From the NCBI GenBank assembly GCA_963849005.1, contig CAWKGC010000022.1, forward strand, positions 388,365 to 452,364: a stretch of 64,000 nt of DNA, written 5' to 3'. Shown in pieces: positions 11,138-23,412 of this stretch. Position 1 is the first letter of the stretch. Each line of letters begins with the position of its first letter. The notes beneath the pieces were generated by a model. That model saw only the letters and a program-made list of their open reading frames with translations, was not told the DNA's origin and ran no database searches. The translations under genes and the position numbers were made by a program. Source of the stretch: CAWKGC01 sp963849005 (lineage in GTDB: Bacteria; Pseudomonadota; Gammaproteobacteria; Burkholderiales; Usitatibacteraceae).

Positions 11138-13726
11138 ATGCTCTTGTTGGCAAAACGACGCAATCTGATTCTCTTTGGCCTGGTGTTTGTGGCGGCGCAC
11201 TGCCGCCTTATGGCTGCCGGCGCCCGCTGGCGTCGCAGGAGCGGCTGCCTTGGTGCTGACAGGTCTGCTGCCCGGCGTACTGTTGGTGGAAGCCCTGGTG
11301 GGGCAAGGCGCCTCACGGCCTGACTGGTGGGAGCGCTGTCTCTATTCCACGGCGGCGGCCTATACGATCATGGTCGCGGGAGCCTTGCTGCTCTCCTACC
11401 TGCCGGGCGGCCCCACCCAGTGGCAGACGGTGCTCGCCTTCGACGTTGTGACGGTGGGGCTGCTGGCCTGGGTGCTCTGGCGCGGCCGGCGGGCGCAGCC
11501 GGGGGCGCCCGCATGGTCATTCGACGCGGATTGGCGCTGGGTTGCCGCAGGTGCGGCGGTGCTGCTGGTGGTCGGTGCGCTGTTGCGCTTCACGAATTTG
11601 GGCTACACCGACTTTCAGGGCGATGAAGCGCGCGCCGCCTTGCGCGCCGCTGCCGTGCTTCAGGGCTACGAGGATGTGCTCCTGCTCCACAAGAAGGGCC
11701 CCACCGAGATCCTGCTGCCTACCCTGATCTACAGCGCAACCGGCCATCTGAACGAAACGACAGCCCGTTTGCCCTTTGCCCTGGCCAATGTGGTGGCGCT
11801 CTTTGCCGTCTGGCTGTTGGGCTGGCGGCTCTTCAACCCCGTGGCCGGCTGGATTGCCGCGCTGTTTTTTGCCCTGGACGGCTATTTCATCGGCTTTGCG
11901 CGCATCGTCCAGTACCAGAGCATCGTCTTCTTGATGTCCATCCTGGTGCTGCTGCTCCTCTATCGGCTGGTGCGCCAGCCACGCGCGCTGGCCGGCTACC
12001 TCACCCTGGCGGCGCTCTTTTTGGCAACCGGGCTGCTCTCCCACTACGAGGGTGCGCTGGTGGCGCTGCCGGCTGCCCTGCTTTGGGGCTGGCTTTGCTG
12101 GCGCGAGCGCGCCCAGTGGCGGGCGTTGCTCGGCGCCACGGCTGTGGCCGCAGTGGCCGGGGGCGCGCTGCTGGCCAGTTTCTATGTCCCCTATGTGCTC
12201 AACCCGCGCTTTGCTGCCACCTACTACTACCTGACCGATCGCCGCATCGGCGGCAGCCCGCCCTACAACAACCTGGCGGACATCTTCATCCGCACCACGC
12301 TCTACAACACCACCTATGCCGTGGCGCTGGCCATCGGCGCTGTGGTGGCTGGCATGATGCGCGCTTTCTGGCGCGGTCTGCGCCGGCCGCTGGCGATTGG
12401 GGTCAGCGTTGTGACAGTGCTGGTTGTCGGCGCCACCATCGTCAATCCCCAGTGGCTCCAGTTAGGCGAGCGCGACTTCATCTTTCTGCCCTTCCTGCTC
12501 CTGTTGGGTCTGGTCATCTGCATGCCCAAACTCACCATGGAGGAGCGCATCCTCTGGGTCTGGTTCACGGCCGTCATGCTCCTGGCGATCTTCTTCACCG
12601 AGAAACCGCGCACCCACGTCTACACCTTCTTCATGCCCTGGTATTTGCTCGTGGGGCAGATCCTGGCGCTGGGGTGGCGGGCGCTGGCCCAACGTACGGG
12701 GGAGCGCACGGGGACTAGCCCTTGGCATTGGCGCAGCGGGGGTGGCGGTGACGGCCTTTGGCTACTATGCCTTCCAATACATGGCCAGCTCCCAAGAAGT
12801 GCTGCTCAACTATGCCACGCTGCGGCCGCCGGGCTACTGGGTCGCCTACGACGAGCCGGACGACAAGGCGCGCTTCGGCTTTCCCCTCAACAACGGCTGG
12901 AAGGTCGTGGGCGCGCTCTACGCCGATGGCGTGCTGCAAGGCGACTTCGACTCCTCCGAAAAAGAGGCCTGGGTGCCAGCCTGGTATACCCGCGGCGTAG
13001 ATCGCTGCACCCGTGACGCCCAGTGGTATTTCCAGATCGAGAACCTGGAGCCATTCACGCGCAGCGACCGCCGCAAGATGGAGGAGTACCTGCGCCAGGG
13101 CTTCGTGAAGTCGGGCTCGGGTGCAGGTCGACGGGCGGGACAAGATGATCATCTACCAGCGCACGGGCGAACAGCGTGAGAATCCAGCCGGCGACCCGGT
13201 GGAGGGGCTGCCCATCTATCACCTGGAGGACTACGCCGACCGCTTCGACGCGCTGGCCACTTCAGACCTCCCGCTCACCTATCCGGCGGTAGATCCTCCC
13301 ATCGGCAACCCGCTCCACGTCAACTTCGACAACCGCATCTGGCTGGAAGGCTACGACATCGACTATCCCCAGCCCCTGCGCCCAGGCGACATGATCCGCC
13401 TGACCCTTTACTGGCGCGCCCAGGGGCCAATGGAGCAAAGCTACAAGGTCTTCAACCAGCTCTATGCCAACGACGGTCCCATGCAGGCCCAGCGCGACGG
13501 CTATCCCGTCTGCGAGGATCGCACCACCGACGAATGGGATCCAGGAGAACTCATCACCGACGTCTACAACATCCCGGTCAAAGCCGAGGCGGTGGATGGG
13601 CTTTATCCGCTTTACACCGGCTTCTATCTGGAAGAGACGGGCGACCGCCTTTCCGTCTTGGATGAGGCCGGCAACCCGGTCGGCAGCCAATGGCATGTGA
13701 CCGACATTCGGATTGGGGAAGAATAG
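11138..13726 (+). CDS. GT39/ArnT-like membrane glycosyltransferase C (frameshifted)
   Basis: A GT-C glycosyltransferase of about 860 residues. The first segment (MLLLAKRRNLILFGLVFVAA from ATG 11138, preceded by AAAAGG) shifts near 11200 into the main frame, which is open to about 12715. The main frame holds the acidic loop FTNLGYTDFQGDEARAAL, then many helices such as ALDGYFIGFARIVQYQSIVF and VYTFFMPWYLLVGQILALG. Further shifts near 12715 and 13125 lead to the extracytoplasmic part. The C-terminal beta module reads GYDIDYPQPLRPGD, LTLYWRAQGP, LYPLYTGFYLEETGDRL. It follows the SUMF1-like gene by 16 bp. The substrate is unknown. Confidence 0.8.
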
Positions 13727-13780
13727 GTGCACAGCGTGGTGCGTGGTGCGTGCTTCCGTAGTATGCAAGGCTGCTAGTCA

Positions 13781-16356
13781 GTGCAATGGCGCAAAAAGAT
13801 GAACCAACGTACCAAGACTGCCTTGATCATGCTGTTGCTCTTTATTGCCAGTTGGCTGCCGCGCGTGCTGGCGCTCGACACCTTTGTGACCACCGATGAG
13901 CGCAAATGGCTGGCGCGTTCGGCCAACTTTACCCTGGCGCTCACCCACGGCGACTTTGCCAACACCTTCCAGCGCGAACATCCGGGCGTCACGGTGATGT
14001 GGGCGGGGACGCTGGGGATCCTGACCCATTTCCCCACCTATCCCCAAGAGGCGCCCGGCTATTTCGGCTGGAGCGATGAGGAGATCGAGCGCCTGGTTGC
14101 AGGCCAATACCAGCCACACGCCATTGGAATTGCTGGCGGCCGGGCGCTGGTGGGTCGTGCTGGGCGTGTCGCTGCTCATCGCCGTGGCCTTTTTGCCCTT
14201 GCGCCGGTTGCTGGGGGACCTGGCTGCCGCCCTGGCCGTGCTGTTTGTGGCCTGGATGCCCTGGGCCGTGGCCCTTTCGCGCCAGTTGCATCCCGACGGC
14301 TACGTCTCCAGCCTCATCTTTGTGGCGCTGGTCTTCTTTCTGGGCTGGCTCTACGGCGGCCGCAACAGGAGCGACCTGATCGTCTCGGGCGTAATCATGG
14401 GGCTGGCCTGGTTGACCAAGACGCCAGCGGCCTTTCTGGTGCCAGTGGGCGCCATCTTGATCGGCATGGAAGGCTTCCGCCAACGGCGTGCTCGCCGCAA
14501 GACGCCACCAGAGACGGGCGCAGACGGGTTCTCCTTGGCGGTCGCTGCTGATCGGGTATGTGCTGTGGGGCGTCGTCGCCACCGCCACCTTTGTGCTTCT
14601 TGTGGCCGTCCATGTGGGTGAATCCCATCGGCACGTTCCTGCGCATGGCCAATGAGATGGAAGCATATGTGGGCGGCCACGTAAATGCCAACTATTTCAT
14701 GGGCCAGATCACGGACGACCCTGGGCCTGTTGCTCTATCCGCTTGCCTATCTCTTCCGCAGCACGCCGGCCACGTTGCTTGGCCTGGTCGTCGCCGCAGT
14801 GGCAGCCTGGCGGCGCAAGCGACCCTTCGACCAGCCGACAGTGCGTCGCACGGCGCTGGCGCTCGTGATCTTCGCCCTGCTGTTCGTGGCCTTTATGGAA
14901 ATCCCGGCCAAGAAGTTCGACCGGTACATCCTGCCCGCGTTTCTGGCGTTGGACGTGGTGGCAGCTTTGGGCTGGGTGGCGCTGGGGTGGGGTGTGGCTG
15001 CGTGGTTTGCACGCCGGGGGCTGCCCTATGCCCAGCGTCACGCGCCACGGGTGGCCGGAGCGGTCATGGTGGGCGGGCTGCTGTTGCTCCATGCCCTCTT
15101 CACAGGGCTGAACTATCCCTATTACTTGACCTACTTCAACCCGCTGCTGGGGGGCGGTCGCATGGCCCCGTCGGTGCTCATTATCGGCTGGGGCGAGGGA
15201 CTGGACCAGGCCGCCGCCTGGCTCAACCAGCAGCCGGACGCCGCCGAGCAGCGCGTGGCTGCCTGGTATGCCGACGGGCCGGTTTCCTATTTGCTGGACG
15301 GGACTGCGGTCTCCATCGGCTCCGGTTCGCCCGCGAGCTGGCTCAACACCGACTACGCCGTGCTCTACATCAACCAGATTCAGCGCCAGATTCCCTCGGC
15401 AGAGGTGGTGGACTTCTTCCTGGCCCAGACGCCGGTCTACACCATGACCTTTGGCGGCTTGGATCTGGCGCGGGTCTACGACCTGCGCGCCATGCCCTTC
15501 CCGCCCTTTACCCGGCTCAACACAGCCAGCAGCGCCGACTTTGGCGGCGCGATCCGGTTGCTGGCCTACGAGCAGGACAAGCCGACCGTTGCCCCAGGTG
15601 AGCCGCTCCAGGCGACGCTCTACCTGGTCGCGCGCGCGCCCATGACGGTGGACTACAACCTCCTGCTCCGCCTCATCGCTGCGGACGGCAAAGAGCTTTG
15701 GCGAGCCGAGGGCTGGCCTTGGGGCGCACCCACCAGTGCCTGGCCGCTGCGCGAGGTGCGGCCCGACGGCCATACGGTGCAGATTCCCGCCGACGCGCCG
15801 CCTGGCCTGTACAAGCTGATCGCGTCCATCTATGACCCCGCGACCTTCGATCCCCTGCCCGTGCAGGATATGCAAAGCGGCGCGTTGCTCGACGCCAACC
15901 AGCGGGATGTGGCACTGCTCCAGGTGGGACCGCCAGTCGCCGCCGCCCTGACCTTTGCGCAACCCTGGCGCCTGGGCGATGCGTTTGCCCTGCGTGGGGC
16001 CACCTTGCCGCCCTACGACTACCGCGGGCAGCGATCTGCCACTGACCCTGGAATGGGAGAGCCTGGCTGCCACCCCGACCGACTACACCGTGTTCGTCCA
16101 CGTCGTGGGCGCTGACGGCAATGTGGTCGCCCAGCAGGACCGTCCACCGGCCAACGGCTTTGCACCGACCCACCTCTGGACACCGGGCCTGCGGGTGCCG
16201 GACGACTACGCGATCCCGCTGCCACCAGAACTGACCCCAGGCCGCTACGAGATCCGAGCAGGACTCTACACCGGCGACGGTGGCCGGTTGCCCGTGACGC
16301 AGGGTGAGCAGCCAGCGGGCGACTACGCGGTAGTCGGCCAGGTCGAGGTTCGGTAG
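13781..16356 (+). CDS. GT39/ArnT-like membrane glycosyltransferase D (frameshifted)
   Basis: A GT-C membrane glycosyltransferase. GTG 13781 or ATG 13799 begins KMNQRTKTALIMLLLFIASW, followed by the acidic first loop (TFVTTDERKWLARSAN) and a REHPGVTVMWAG segment. Frames change near 14110, 14530, 14720 and 16020. Between them lie helices (LGDLAAALAVLFVAWMPWAV) and a catalytic-domain tail containing NYPYYLTYFNPLLGGG. The C-terminus has two beta modules: one near 15540-15940 (RAPMTVDYNLLLRLIAADG) and one near 16020-16356 (TPTDYTVFVHVVGADGN, YEIRAGLYTGDGGRLPV). The gene lies 54 bp after glycosyltransferase C and 13 bp before E, suggesting an operon. The short GTGGTGCGTGGTGCGTG iteration at 13737 is in the gap. 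Confidence 0.8.
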
Positions 16357-16369
16357 CAGGGAGAGCAGG

Positions 16370-18813
16370 GTGGGAGCAGGTGCAGAGCCAAACGAAGAGC
16401 TGAGCCAGGCGACCGTGCCTGCCACGCCGCCGCCCCGTTCCCCGCGCAGGTGGGGTCTGTTCCTGGCCAGCGCGCTCTTTTTGGGGCTGCTCCTGGCCAT
16501 TCTGTTCGCCCGGACCATGGACTTGCGCTTCAACCATGACGAACACCAGTTTATCGCCTCCGGCGTGCTGTTGGCGCAAGCGGGGTTGCTGCCTTACCGC
16601 GACTACCCTCACTTTCACATGCCCAATCTGGTCTTTGTCAACGCGCTCCTCTTTCGCCTGACCGACTATTATCTGTTGGCCGCGCGCACGCTCTCGGTGC
16701 TGAGCGGCTGGCTGCTGCTCGTGGCTCTCTATTTCACTGCGCTGCGCCTCTTTCGCAATACCGCCAACCGGGCCCGCTTTCTCATCGGCGCCGGCATGGT
16801 GCTGCTGCTGGGGGCGTCGCCCATGTTGGTCTACACCAGCGGGCGCGCCTGGAACCATGATCTGCCGGCTGTGCTCAGCATGGCGGCGTTTCTGCTCCTT
16901 GTCTATGGCTTGAAGCGACCGCCCAGTTTGCTCTGGCTGGCGTCTGAGTGGCTTTCTGGCCGGCTTCGCTGCCTCCACCCGGCTGACAGCGATCTTGCTG
17001 GCTGCGCCCCTCTTTTTGGCCATCTGGCTCTGGCCCAATCAGGCGTCCCTGCGTCAGCGCCTGTGGGGTGGGCTGGCCTTTGTCGCCGGCGTGCTGTTGG
17101 CGAGCTTGCCGGCAATCTATTTTTTGGTCTTCGACCGCGACAAATTCCTCTTTGGGAATCTGGAATATGCCTGGCTGAACACCCAGTATCGGGCCACCGA
17201 AGGCTATGCATTGCGCATGACCCTGCCCGACAAGCTGGTCTATTTCGGTTTCGATGTGCTGCTCAAGCGGCCGGGCAATCTGCTGGTGGCGCTGGCCTAT
17301 CTGCTCTTGGGGTTGCCCTTGCTGAAGCGTGGCGCGCCTGGGCGCGCGGAGCTGCTGCTGATTGGGGGTCTGCTCGCTGCAGCCGCGGCAGGCGCGTTGG
17401 CGCCCACACCCAGTTGGCTCCAGTACTATTTCATTCTCTTCCCGTTTTTCGCCGTCGGTGCCCTCTATGGGCTGCGGTATGTGCGCAGCTCGTGGCTGAC
17501 ACGGCGTTGGTTTCAGGCTGCCAGCCTGGGCGCGGTGGTGCTGGCCATGGCTTTGGTGGCCAAAGACCACCGCGATCTAGGCATTCTGGTGGCGCCAGCC
17601 AAGTGGCTGCCCGTCTCCTTGCACGTCACCGGGCAGAAGATCGCCGAACTGGCCGGTGCCAGACGCGCCGTGTGTAACCCTCGCCCCGGCGCTGGCGCTG
17701 GAGGGCGGCAGCCAAATCTATCCGCTGCTCGCCGGGGGACCTTTCCCGCTGCGCGTCGCGCCGCTGCTGACGCCCGAACAGCAGCAGGCATACGACTTGG
17801 TGGCGGCCGACCAACTGGAGCCGTGGCTGGCCTCCCAGCCGCCCGACGCCGTGCTCACCGGGGTGCACGACGAAGATCTGGTGACAGAGGCGCCGCTGGT
17901 GCGCTACGCGCGCAGCCACGCGCTACACCCGATTCACCCTGGATCATGGTGAAAAACTGTGGCTGCGCCCGCGAGCCCAGTGGGGCAAGCAACTTCCGGC
18001 TGGTAACGGCGCCCAACCTGCCCACGCAACTGACGCCAGGCGACGCGTTCTCGGTGACGCTGTTTCTGGACAGCACGGCGCCGATCACCCAGGATCTGAA
18101 CGTGGTGGTGCGCCTCGTCAACGCCCAGGGGGAGACAGTTTTCCAAGAGGACGGCTGGCCCTGGGGCAGGCCGACCTCCACCTGGCGCCCCCAGGAAGTC
18201 TGGTATGACGGCCACGTAGTGCGCACACCGGTGGACGCCGCCGCCGGGTCATCTATCGGCTGGAGGTGGACTTCTATGACCCACAAAGCACAGCGCGCCT
18301 GCCGGTGACCGACCTGCGCACGGGCGCCGTCGGCGAAAGTGCGTACCCTCTGGCCTACTTTGCCCTGGGCGCATGGCCGCCCGCGCCTGCGCAGCCGTTG
18401 ACGCCGGCGCCCCTCTTCGGCGCCAATGCCAGCTCTGCTTGGCTACGATCTGGCGGCCTGGCGCCAGCGTAAAGCCGGGCGACACGCTGCAGGTGCAGTT
18501 GCACTGGCTGCCCGCAGGGCCTTTTGCCGCGGACCTCACCACATTTGTCCAGTTGATCGGCCCGGATGGGAACTTGGCAGCCCAACACGACAAGCCGCCG
18601 CTGGACGGCTTCTATCCCACCAGCCGTTGGCTCCCAGGGCAGCCTATCGTCGACACCTTTACGCTGGTGGTGCCGGAAACCGCTCTGCCGGGAGAATACA
18701 CGATCTACGCCGGCCTCTACGACCTGGCCACGGGTGCGCGCGTGGCTGGGCAAGTTGGGGAAGAGACCCGCGACGCCTGGCCTTTGGCCAAAATCATGGT
18801 CGGCGCCCAGTAG
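16370..18813 (+). CDS. GT39/ArnT-like membrane glycosyltransferase E (frameshifted)
   Basis: A GT-C membrane glycosyltransferase and the last gene of the plus-strand array. From GTG 16370, a short basic, proline-rich cytoplasmic head precedes WGLFLASALFLGLLLAILFA. The acidic loop FNHDEHQFIASGVLLAQ follows, then DYPHFHMPNLVFVNALLF and further helices. Frames change near 16950, 17650, 17945, 18250 and 18430, with family-like sequence on both sides of each. Two C-terminal beta modules are visible: APITQDLNVVVRLVNAQGE near 18080 and LTTFVQLIGPDGNLAAQHD near 18540, the latter followed by YTIYAGLYDLATGARV. The TAG stop at 18811-18813 forms the first bases of a long terminator stem. Confidence 0.8.
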
Positions 18814-18882
18814 GAGCTCAAGGTGGGGCGGACTCGCTCCTGCAGTGCCGCACGAGCGGATTCGCCCCACTTTGAGCTCCTA
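18811..18882. terminator. Bidirectional terminator hairpin between convergent genes
   Basis: A 20-bp inverted repeat (18811-18830 with 18863-18882) has one G-T type mismatch, plus an inner CGCTC/GAGCG pairing. It lies exactly between glycosyltransferase E (plus) and the CotH-family gene (minus). The stop codons of both genes are part of the two stem arms. Confidence 0.75.
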
Positions 18883-21800
18883 CTGTTTTGCGCTGTGGAT
18901 GGAAGACAGATAGACGATATGATAGGTAGCACGCTGAGTCGAAAACGCCAGGTCGCGGAGAGCGCCATCGTCTGTTTTGGCTCGCAGCCAGTAAATGTAG
19001 GGTGTATCCGGATTTGCGTCCACATCCAGCCACGTATATAGCACCGGTGCAGAAGACCCCGGCTGCGACCTGCTCGCAATTGTAGTCACCAGTTCCGTGG
19101 GGCCACCGTCCACAGCTCCACGCAGCAATTGGAACTCAAGCACACCGTTTTCCTCAGTTGTGACCCATTGACTCTCGACCTGTTGCCCGTCATTCACGAA
19201 GACGGCGAAGGTACAGAGCGCGACGCCATCGGTTGGGGACGGGGGTGGGGCGTTGGAGTCAGGAAGTACTGGCTGCCAATTGGTGGGTTCGCTGCCAAAG
19301 CCATCAAGCGGACTACGCGCGATGGCTTCGCCGGGTAAGGTGGGCAGGGGCCAGGCGCCAGCCGCGCGATAGTCGACCCGATCGATCACTGCGTCGCTCC
19401 GATCGCCTGTGCTCGTTTGGAACGGACGATGGACGGTCAGGCGCATGCCAGCGTCCGGCATGCGCAACGGAAAAGGACCGGAAGCGTAGACACCCAAAGG
19501 GACTTGTCCGTTCATGCAGGCGCTTGCAGGTGTGCTGCTCAGGATACGCAGCCGACCCTGTGCCGGCAGGGTGAACCCTGCCGGCAGATGGAAAAAGATG
19601 CCGCCGATCCACCAAGGGTGATCCAGATGGTTCGGGTCATAGAGTGGCACCGGCTGGTCGGTCAAATTGGTCAGCTCGAGCCACGCTACGCCGTCGGTGG
19701 GCGCTAACATGATCTGGCTGATGACCACGGGTCCTGCCAGCGGGTCGCCATTGGGGCCGCCCAAGGTCAACCGCGTTGGGGTACAAAGTACGCTTCGCCA
19801 TCGCTGTTGACCAAGCGGCCCAGAGCAACACCAGTCGGTGGGATATTGAAGCTGACATTGTGGAGATAGCCGCTCAACCGCCCGTTGGCTGAGGCCGAAA
19901 ATAAAGTGAGCAGTTCGGCCTTCGCCCGCAACTGGAACGGAGAGTCAGTGAGGGCAATGGGCACAACAAGGTAGCCGCCCGCCGGCACATGACTGCCATC
20001 AGGCAGCCGATAGCCGGGCGGCGCGTTGCGAAGGTTGGCCGGCAAGACAGCAGCCTGGTTGGTGAGGAGCCAACCGGCAACATCTGCGTCGACGTTGGTC
20101 GGATTATACAACTCGACCGCGACGGCCTGTTGGCTGTCCTGGTCGAGTTGCAGTTCATTGATCAAGACTGGCACTGGGTCCTCGGCACCCGGGCGACCCG
20201 CCACGTCCTATCCCTGGCCGCCAATTGGCAGGTTGCTCAGGGTCGGCAAGTCCCAAGGGGTCGTTCAACACGAGAGAATAGCCCTGACCGGCGGCGCCTG
20301 CCGGCCAGCCATCGTCAGCAGCGTAGGAAAACGCCCAGCCCGGTGTGCCATACGCATCCAACAGGGTAAGGCGTTCACCGTTATCGCTCAGATTCTGTGC
20401 AAATTCCCCATCGGGCTGAAAATCGTAATGGCGCACAAACTGCTCGCGATCAGAGGCAAGCACAAGAAATGCCTGCGGCGCCAGGTTGGCGCCCACTGGG
20501 AACCGGAAGTGGATACCGGTGGCAAAGTGCAGATCGGAGAGTTCAATGGCTGTAGTGCCCACATTGTGCAGCTCTATGAACTCCAGTTGTTCGGCGGGGA
20601 CATTGCCGGCTGCCAACGGGTGATACATCAACTCGGTGACACGCAGCGACTGAACAGGGTTCGTCGTTGGCGTCCCGGTAACAAACTCAACTGGGGCTGA
20701 CCAGTGACTCCAACGTCCAGTATTGTCTCGCATCCGTACACGCACACGGCAGGTAATGCCTGGACGGCAGGCGCCGTTAGGCACGTAATAGGAGCAAGGG
20801 TCGCGAGTTCGGCGCTGACCCAGGTAGCTTCAATCTCGTAGCGGTTGGGCTGGTCTGGGGAGTCGCCTGGGCAGCCCAGGCCAGAGGATCTCGGCGGCGC
20901 GCCATTCGATGCGGCTGAAAGTCTGGCCGCCTTGGGAATCCGCAAAAAGAACTGGGACTAAAAACGCAGTTGGTCGGCTGGATAGCCAGAGGGGCCGCCA
21001 TAATAGGCGGCAGGTGTGTCGGGGCAGGCGTGGTCGAAGAGCAGAACCTGTCGATCCAGGCGCTACGCTGGCGGGTAAATCAAGCATGTGCTGCACAACC
21101 CCACGGAAGGTCTTACCCGGCATAGAGACATAGAAAACACCCTGCTGTCCCCGACTTGGCAACACATACCTCGATAGCAAAATTGGGTTGTAGTCCCACA
21201 TGGCACGGTCGGCGTCGACCATGGACAGCCCCGCCATCGGATTGTCCACGAAATCGGTGTACTCGTTGATCATGGGATAGAGTTGCTCAGGCTTAAACAG
21301 CAGGTCGCGCGAACTCACGCAGGCGATTCTGGTACCCAATCTGGAACAGATGCTGGATCAGCACGCTGTCTCGAAACGGTTCTTTCCCACTACCAAAAAA
21401 TTCGGTTGCCCATGTCAAGTCAGTGTCCCAGGGTAAGATCGACCATTTGGCCGTGAGTGGGTTCAAGAAAAACACGTAGTTCTTGCCGTTATCGACGTCA
21501 TAGTTCCGGACTGACTCCAGGATTGCACGGTAGCTGAAGTAGCTGTCTAAATTGAAGGTGCGCTGCCACCAACCAAGATCCACGTTTTCCCGCGTATAGG
21601 TCGCAATGAACGCGTTCAAATCCGATTTGTCGGCCGGACCTTCTGGATTCAGGTGATCAAGCTCGCCCGTCCCGCCCCTCATATCGTACAGGTTGCCGTT
21701 AGGTAGACCATGTGCGTCCAGAAAATTGCCGTCCATGTCTTCGATGGCCAGATAGAGCCCCCAGAAGTCACCTTCATATTGATCCTCTGTGACTTCGCGC

Positions 21801-23239
21801 GGTTGGTCGACCACGCGGAAGTGAATAAAGTGCGTATATGGCGCTGGCACGCCGGCCAAATTGTACAGGCGGTAGCTGAGGGACTCGAACATGCCCTGTT
21901 CACCGCGGAAGCCGCGACTGGCGTGCTGAAACACCGCCGAGAGATTCAGCTTGTCCCATTTGGTGGGATAGGGCGCGCCATAATTGTCATAGGCCTGGAA
22001 AGCATGCCCCCGGTTGAAGTTGAATTCCAGTGATTCTTGCCGGCCGTGCTCCGATATACGCCGCCGCGGGCGCGAAAGCCAATGTGATCGTAAACCGCGC
22101 CGTTGTAGACGAAGGTGCCCCGCCAGGGATAGTCGTCGCCCATATAGCGCGCCCACAGCGGTGAGTAAGGAATGTACTGGGCGTCCTGAACGTCAGCAAC
22201 GTTGGCAATGACGGAGTAGACTGGCAGTGGCCGCATCTGGCCGAAATCATAGACGCGGGCGACGCCTTCATCCCCAGCGGCTCCGGGGCGGTTTGCACCA
22301 GTCCAAGGTGCAGGGCCGTCACAAACATAGAGCGCAAAATTGGGTTGTGGATCGTCGGCATAGGGGACCGCCACCGCGTGCCCGGTGGCGTCGGTGGCCT
22401 CCACGCGATAGCGGATCAGGGTGCGATTTTGACGCCACTCGGCGGGCAGCGTCGCGGCATAGACGTTGCTGCCCATCGACGCCATGGGCAGCGCTCTCCA
22501 ATCCGACGCATAGCCCGGATCAGAGAGACGAATGTAGTTGCCGGGCGTCACCACTTGCACGAGCAGCCGCACAGCGCTCACGCCGTCGGCATCGACGACG
22601 TGAGCGCGCACGGTGACCTCATCAGCGGCTCTGGGTGCAAAAGGTGTATGGACCACGTCGTCGATCAACGGCGGCGGGTTCACCAGCCACAGGTCGTTCG
22701 CCGCGTCCCGGCGTCGGGAGACCAGAGCGCCACGTCCCCGCCACCCTGTTGTCGAGCTGCGGGTTGAGCAGCCCGATCGACCTGTCGTCTTCGCCGCCGA
22801 ATATGGGCCAGGGAAAGCCCAGCCCGTAGGCGACACGGTTCACGTCGCGGCCAAACTGGTCGTACAACACGATCTCTTCGCCTTCATTGGCAAGCTGACC
22901 AGCGAAGGGTCCAAGAGCTGAGGCATTGTAGCGCTCTTGGATAGTGCGAGGATCCTGAGCGACGACCAAATAGCCGTTCGCCGGAATCACTGCACTCGAA
23001 GGGAAGGTGTATTCAATGCCGCCCCCTAAGGTCCAGTCAGAGAGCGCCACCGGGTTCGGCGTGGGATTGTGGAGTTCAATGAACTCTGCGTGCGCAGTCT
23101 TGGGGAACGGGTCAGCGTGAATCTCGCTGATCACGACAGGCACGACGAAGGAGGCGGGTTCGGCATGCAGCGGCGCTACGGCTAACAAAGAGAACGCTGT
23201 CAGGACAAAACCCAGGCAGAATCTAAACTGATTCCACAT
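18880..23239 (-). CDS. Secreted CotH-kinase / lamin-tail-domain protein, copy 1 (frameshifted)
   Basis: A large secreted protein of about 1,450 residues. ATG 23239 is preceded by GGCGAGG and opens a signal peptide (FRFCLGFVLTAFSLLAVAP). In order, it has a lamin-tail domain (VVISEIHADPFPKTAHAEFI), a linker domain with VRLLVQVVTPGNYIRL, and a CotH-type protein kinase domain at about 22250-21200. The kinase shows IGFRARGGVYRSTAGKNHW, FWGLYLAIEDMDGNFL and ILPWDTDLTWA. A fibronectin-like region and three more lamin-tail repeats follow (VTELMYHPLAAGN, VLINELQLDQDSQQ, VVISQIMLAPTDG). CotH kinases phosphorylate secreted proteins using ATP; the PWDxD metal-binding motif is present, so activity is plausible. 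Frames break near 19770, 20180, 20780, 21320, 22050 and 22720. It is divergent from the FG-GAP gene at 23413. Confidence 0.82.
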
Positions 23240-23358
23240 AGCAATACCTCGCCCCAGGCAAGTAGTATTCCATAGACCTGCGTTGCGGACTGGGTGAACG
23301 GTCGTGTCCGCGAGGTGCAAGCACCCTCTGTTACTTTGGGTGCAGCGCGAATGCTGCT

Positions 23359-23389
23359 ATTATACATGCCGGCAGGAGATCGTTTCCAA
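23359..23389 (-). promoter_or_regulatory. Candidate promoter of CotH-family copy 1
   Basis: On the minus strand, TTGGAA (23389-23384) and a perfect TATAAT (23364-23359) are 19 nt apart. A start about 110 nt upstream of the ATG at 23239 would follow. The same CATGTATAxT context occurs in the equivalent place of copy 2. Confidence 0.4.
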
Positions 23390-23412
23390 ATTATCCTGGG
23401 TTTTCAAGGCGC

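Noticed and set aside
14709..16073. 454-residue minus-strand open frame
   Set aside because: Antisense of glycosyltransferase D, Arg/Gln/His-rich without domains.
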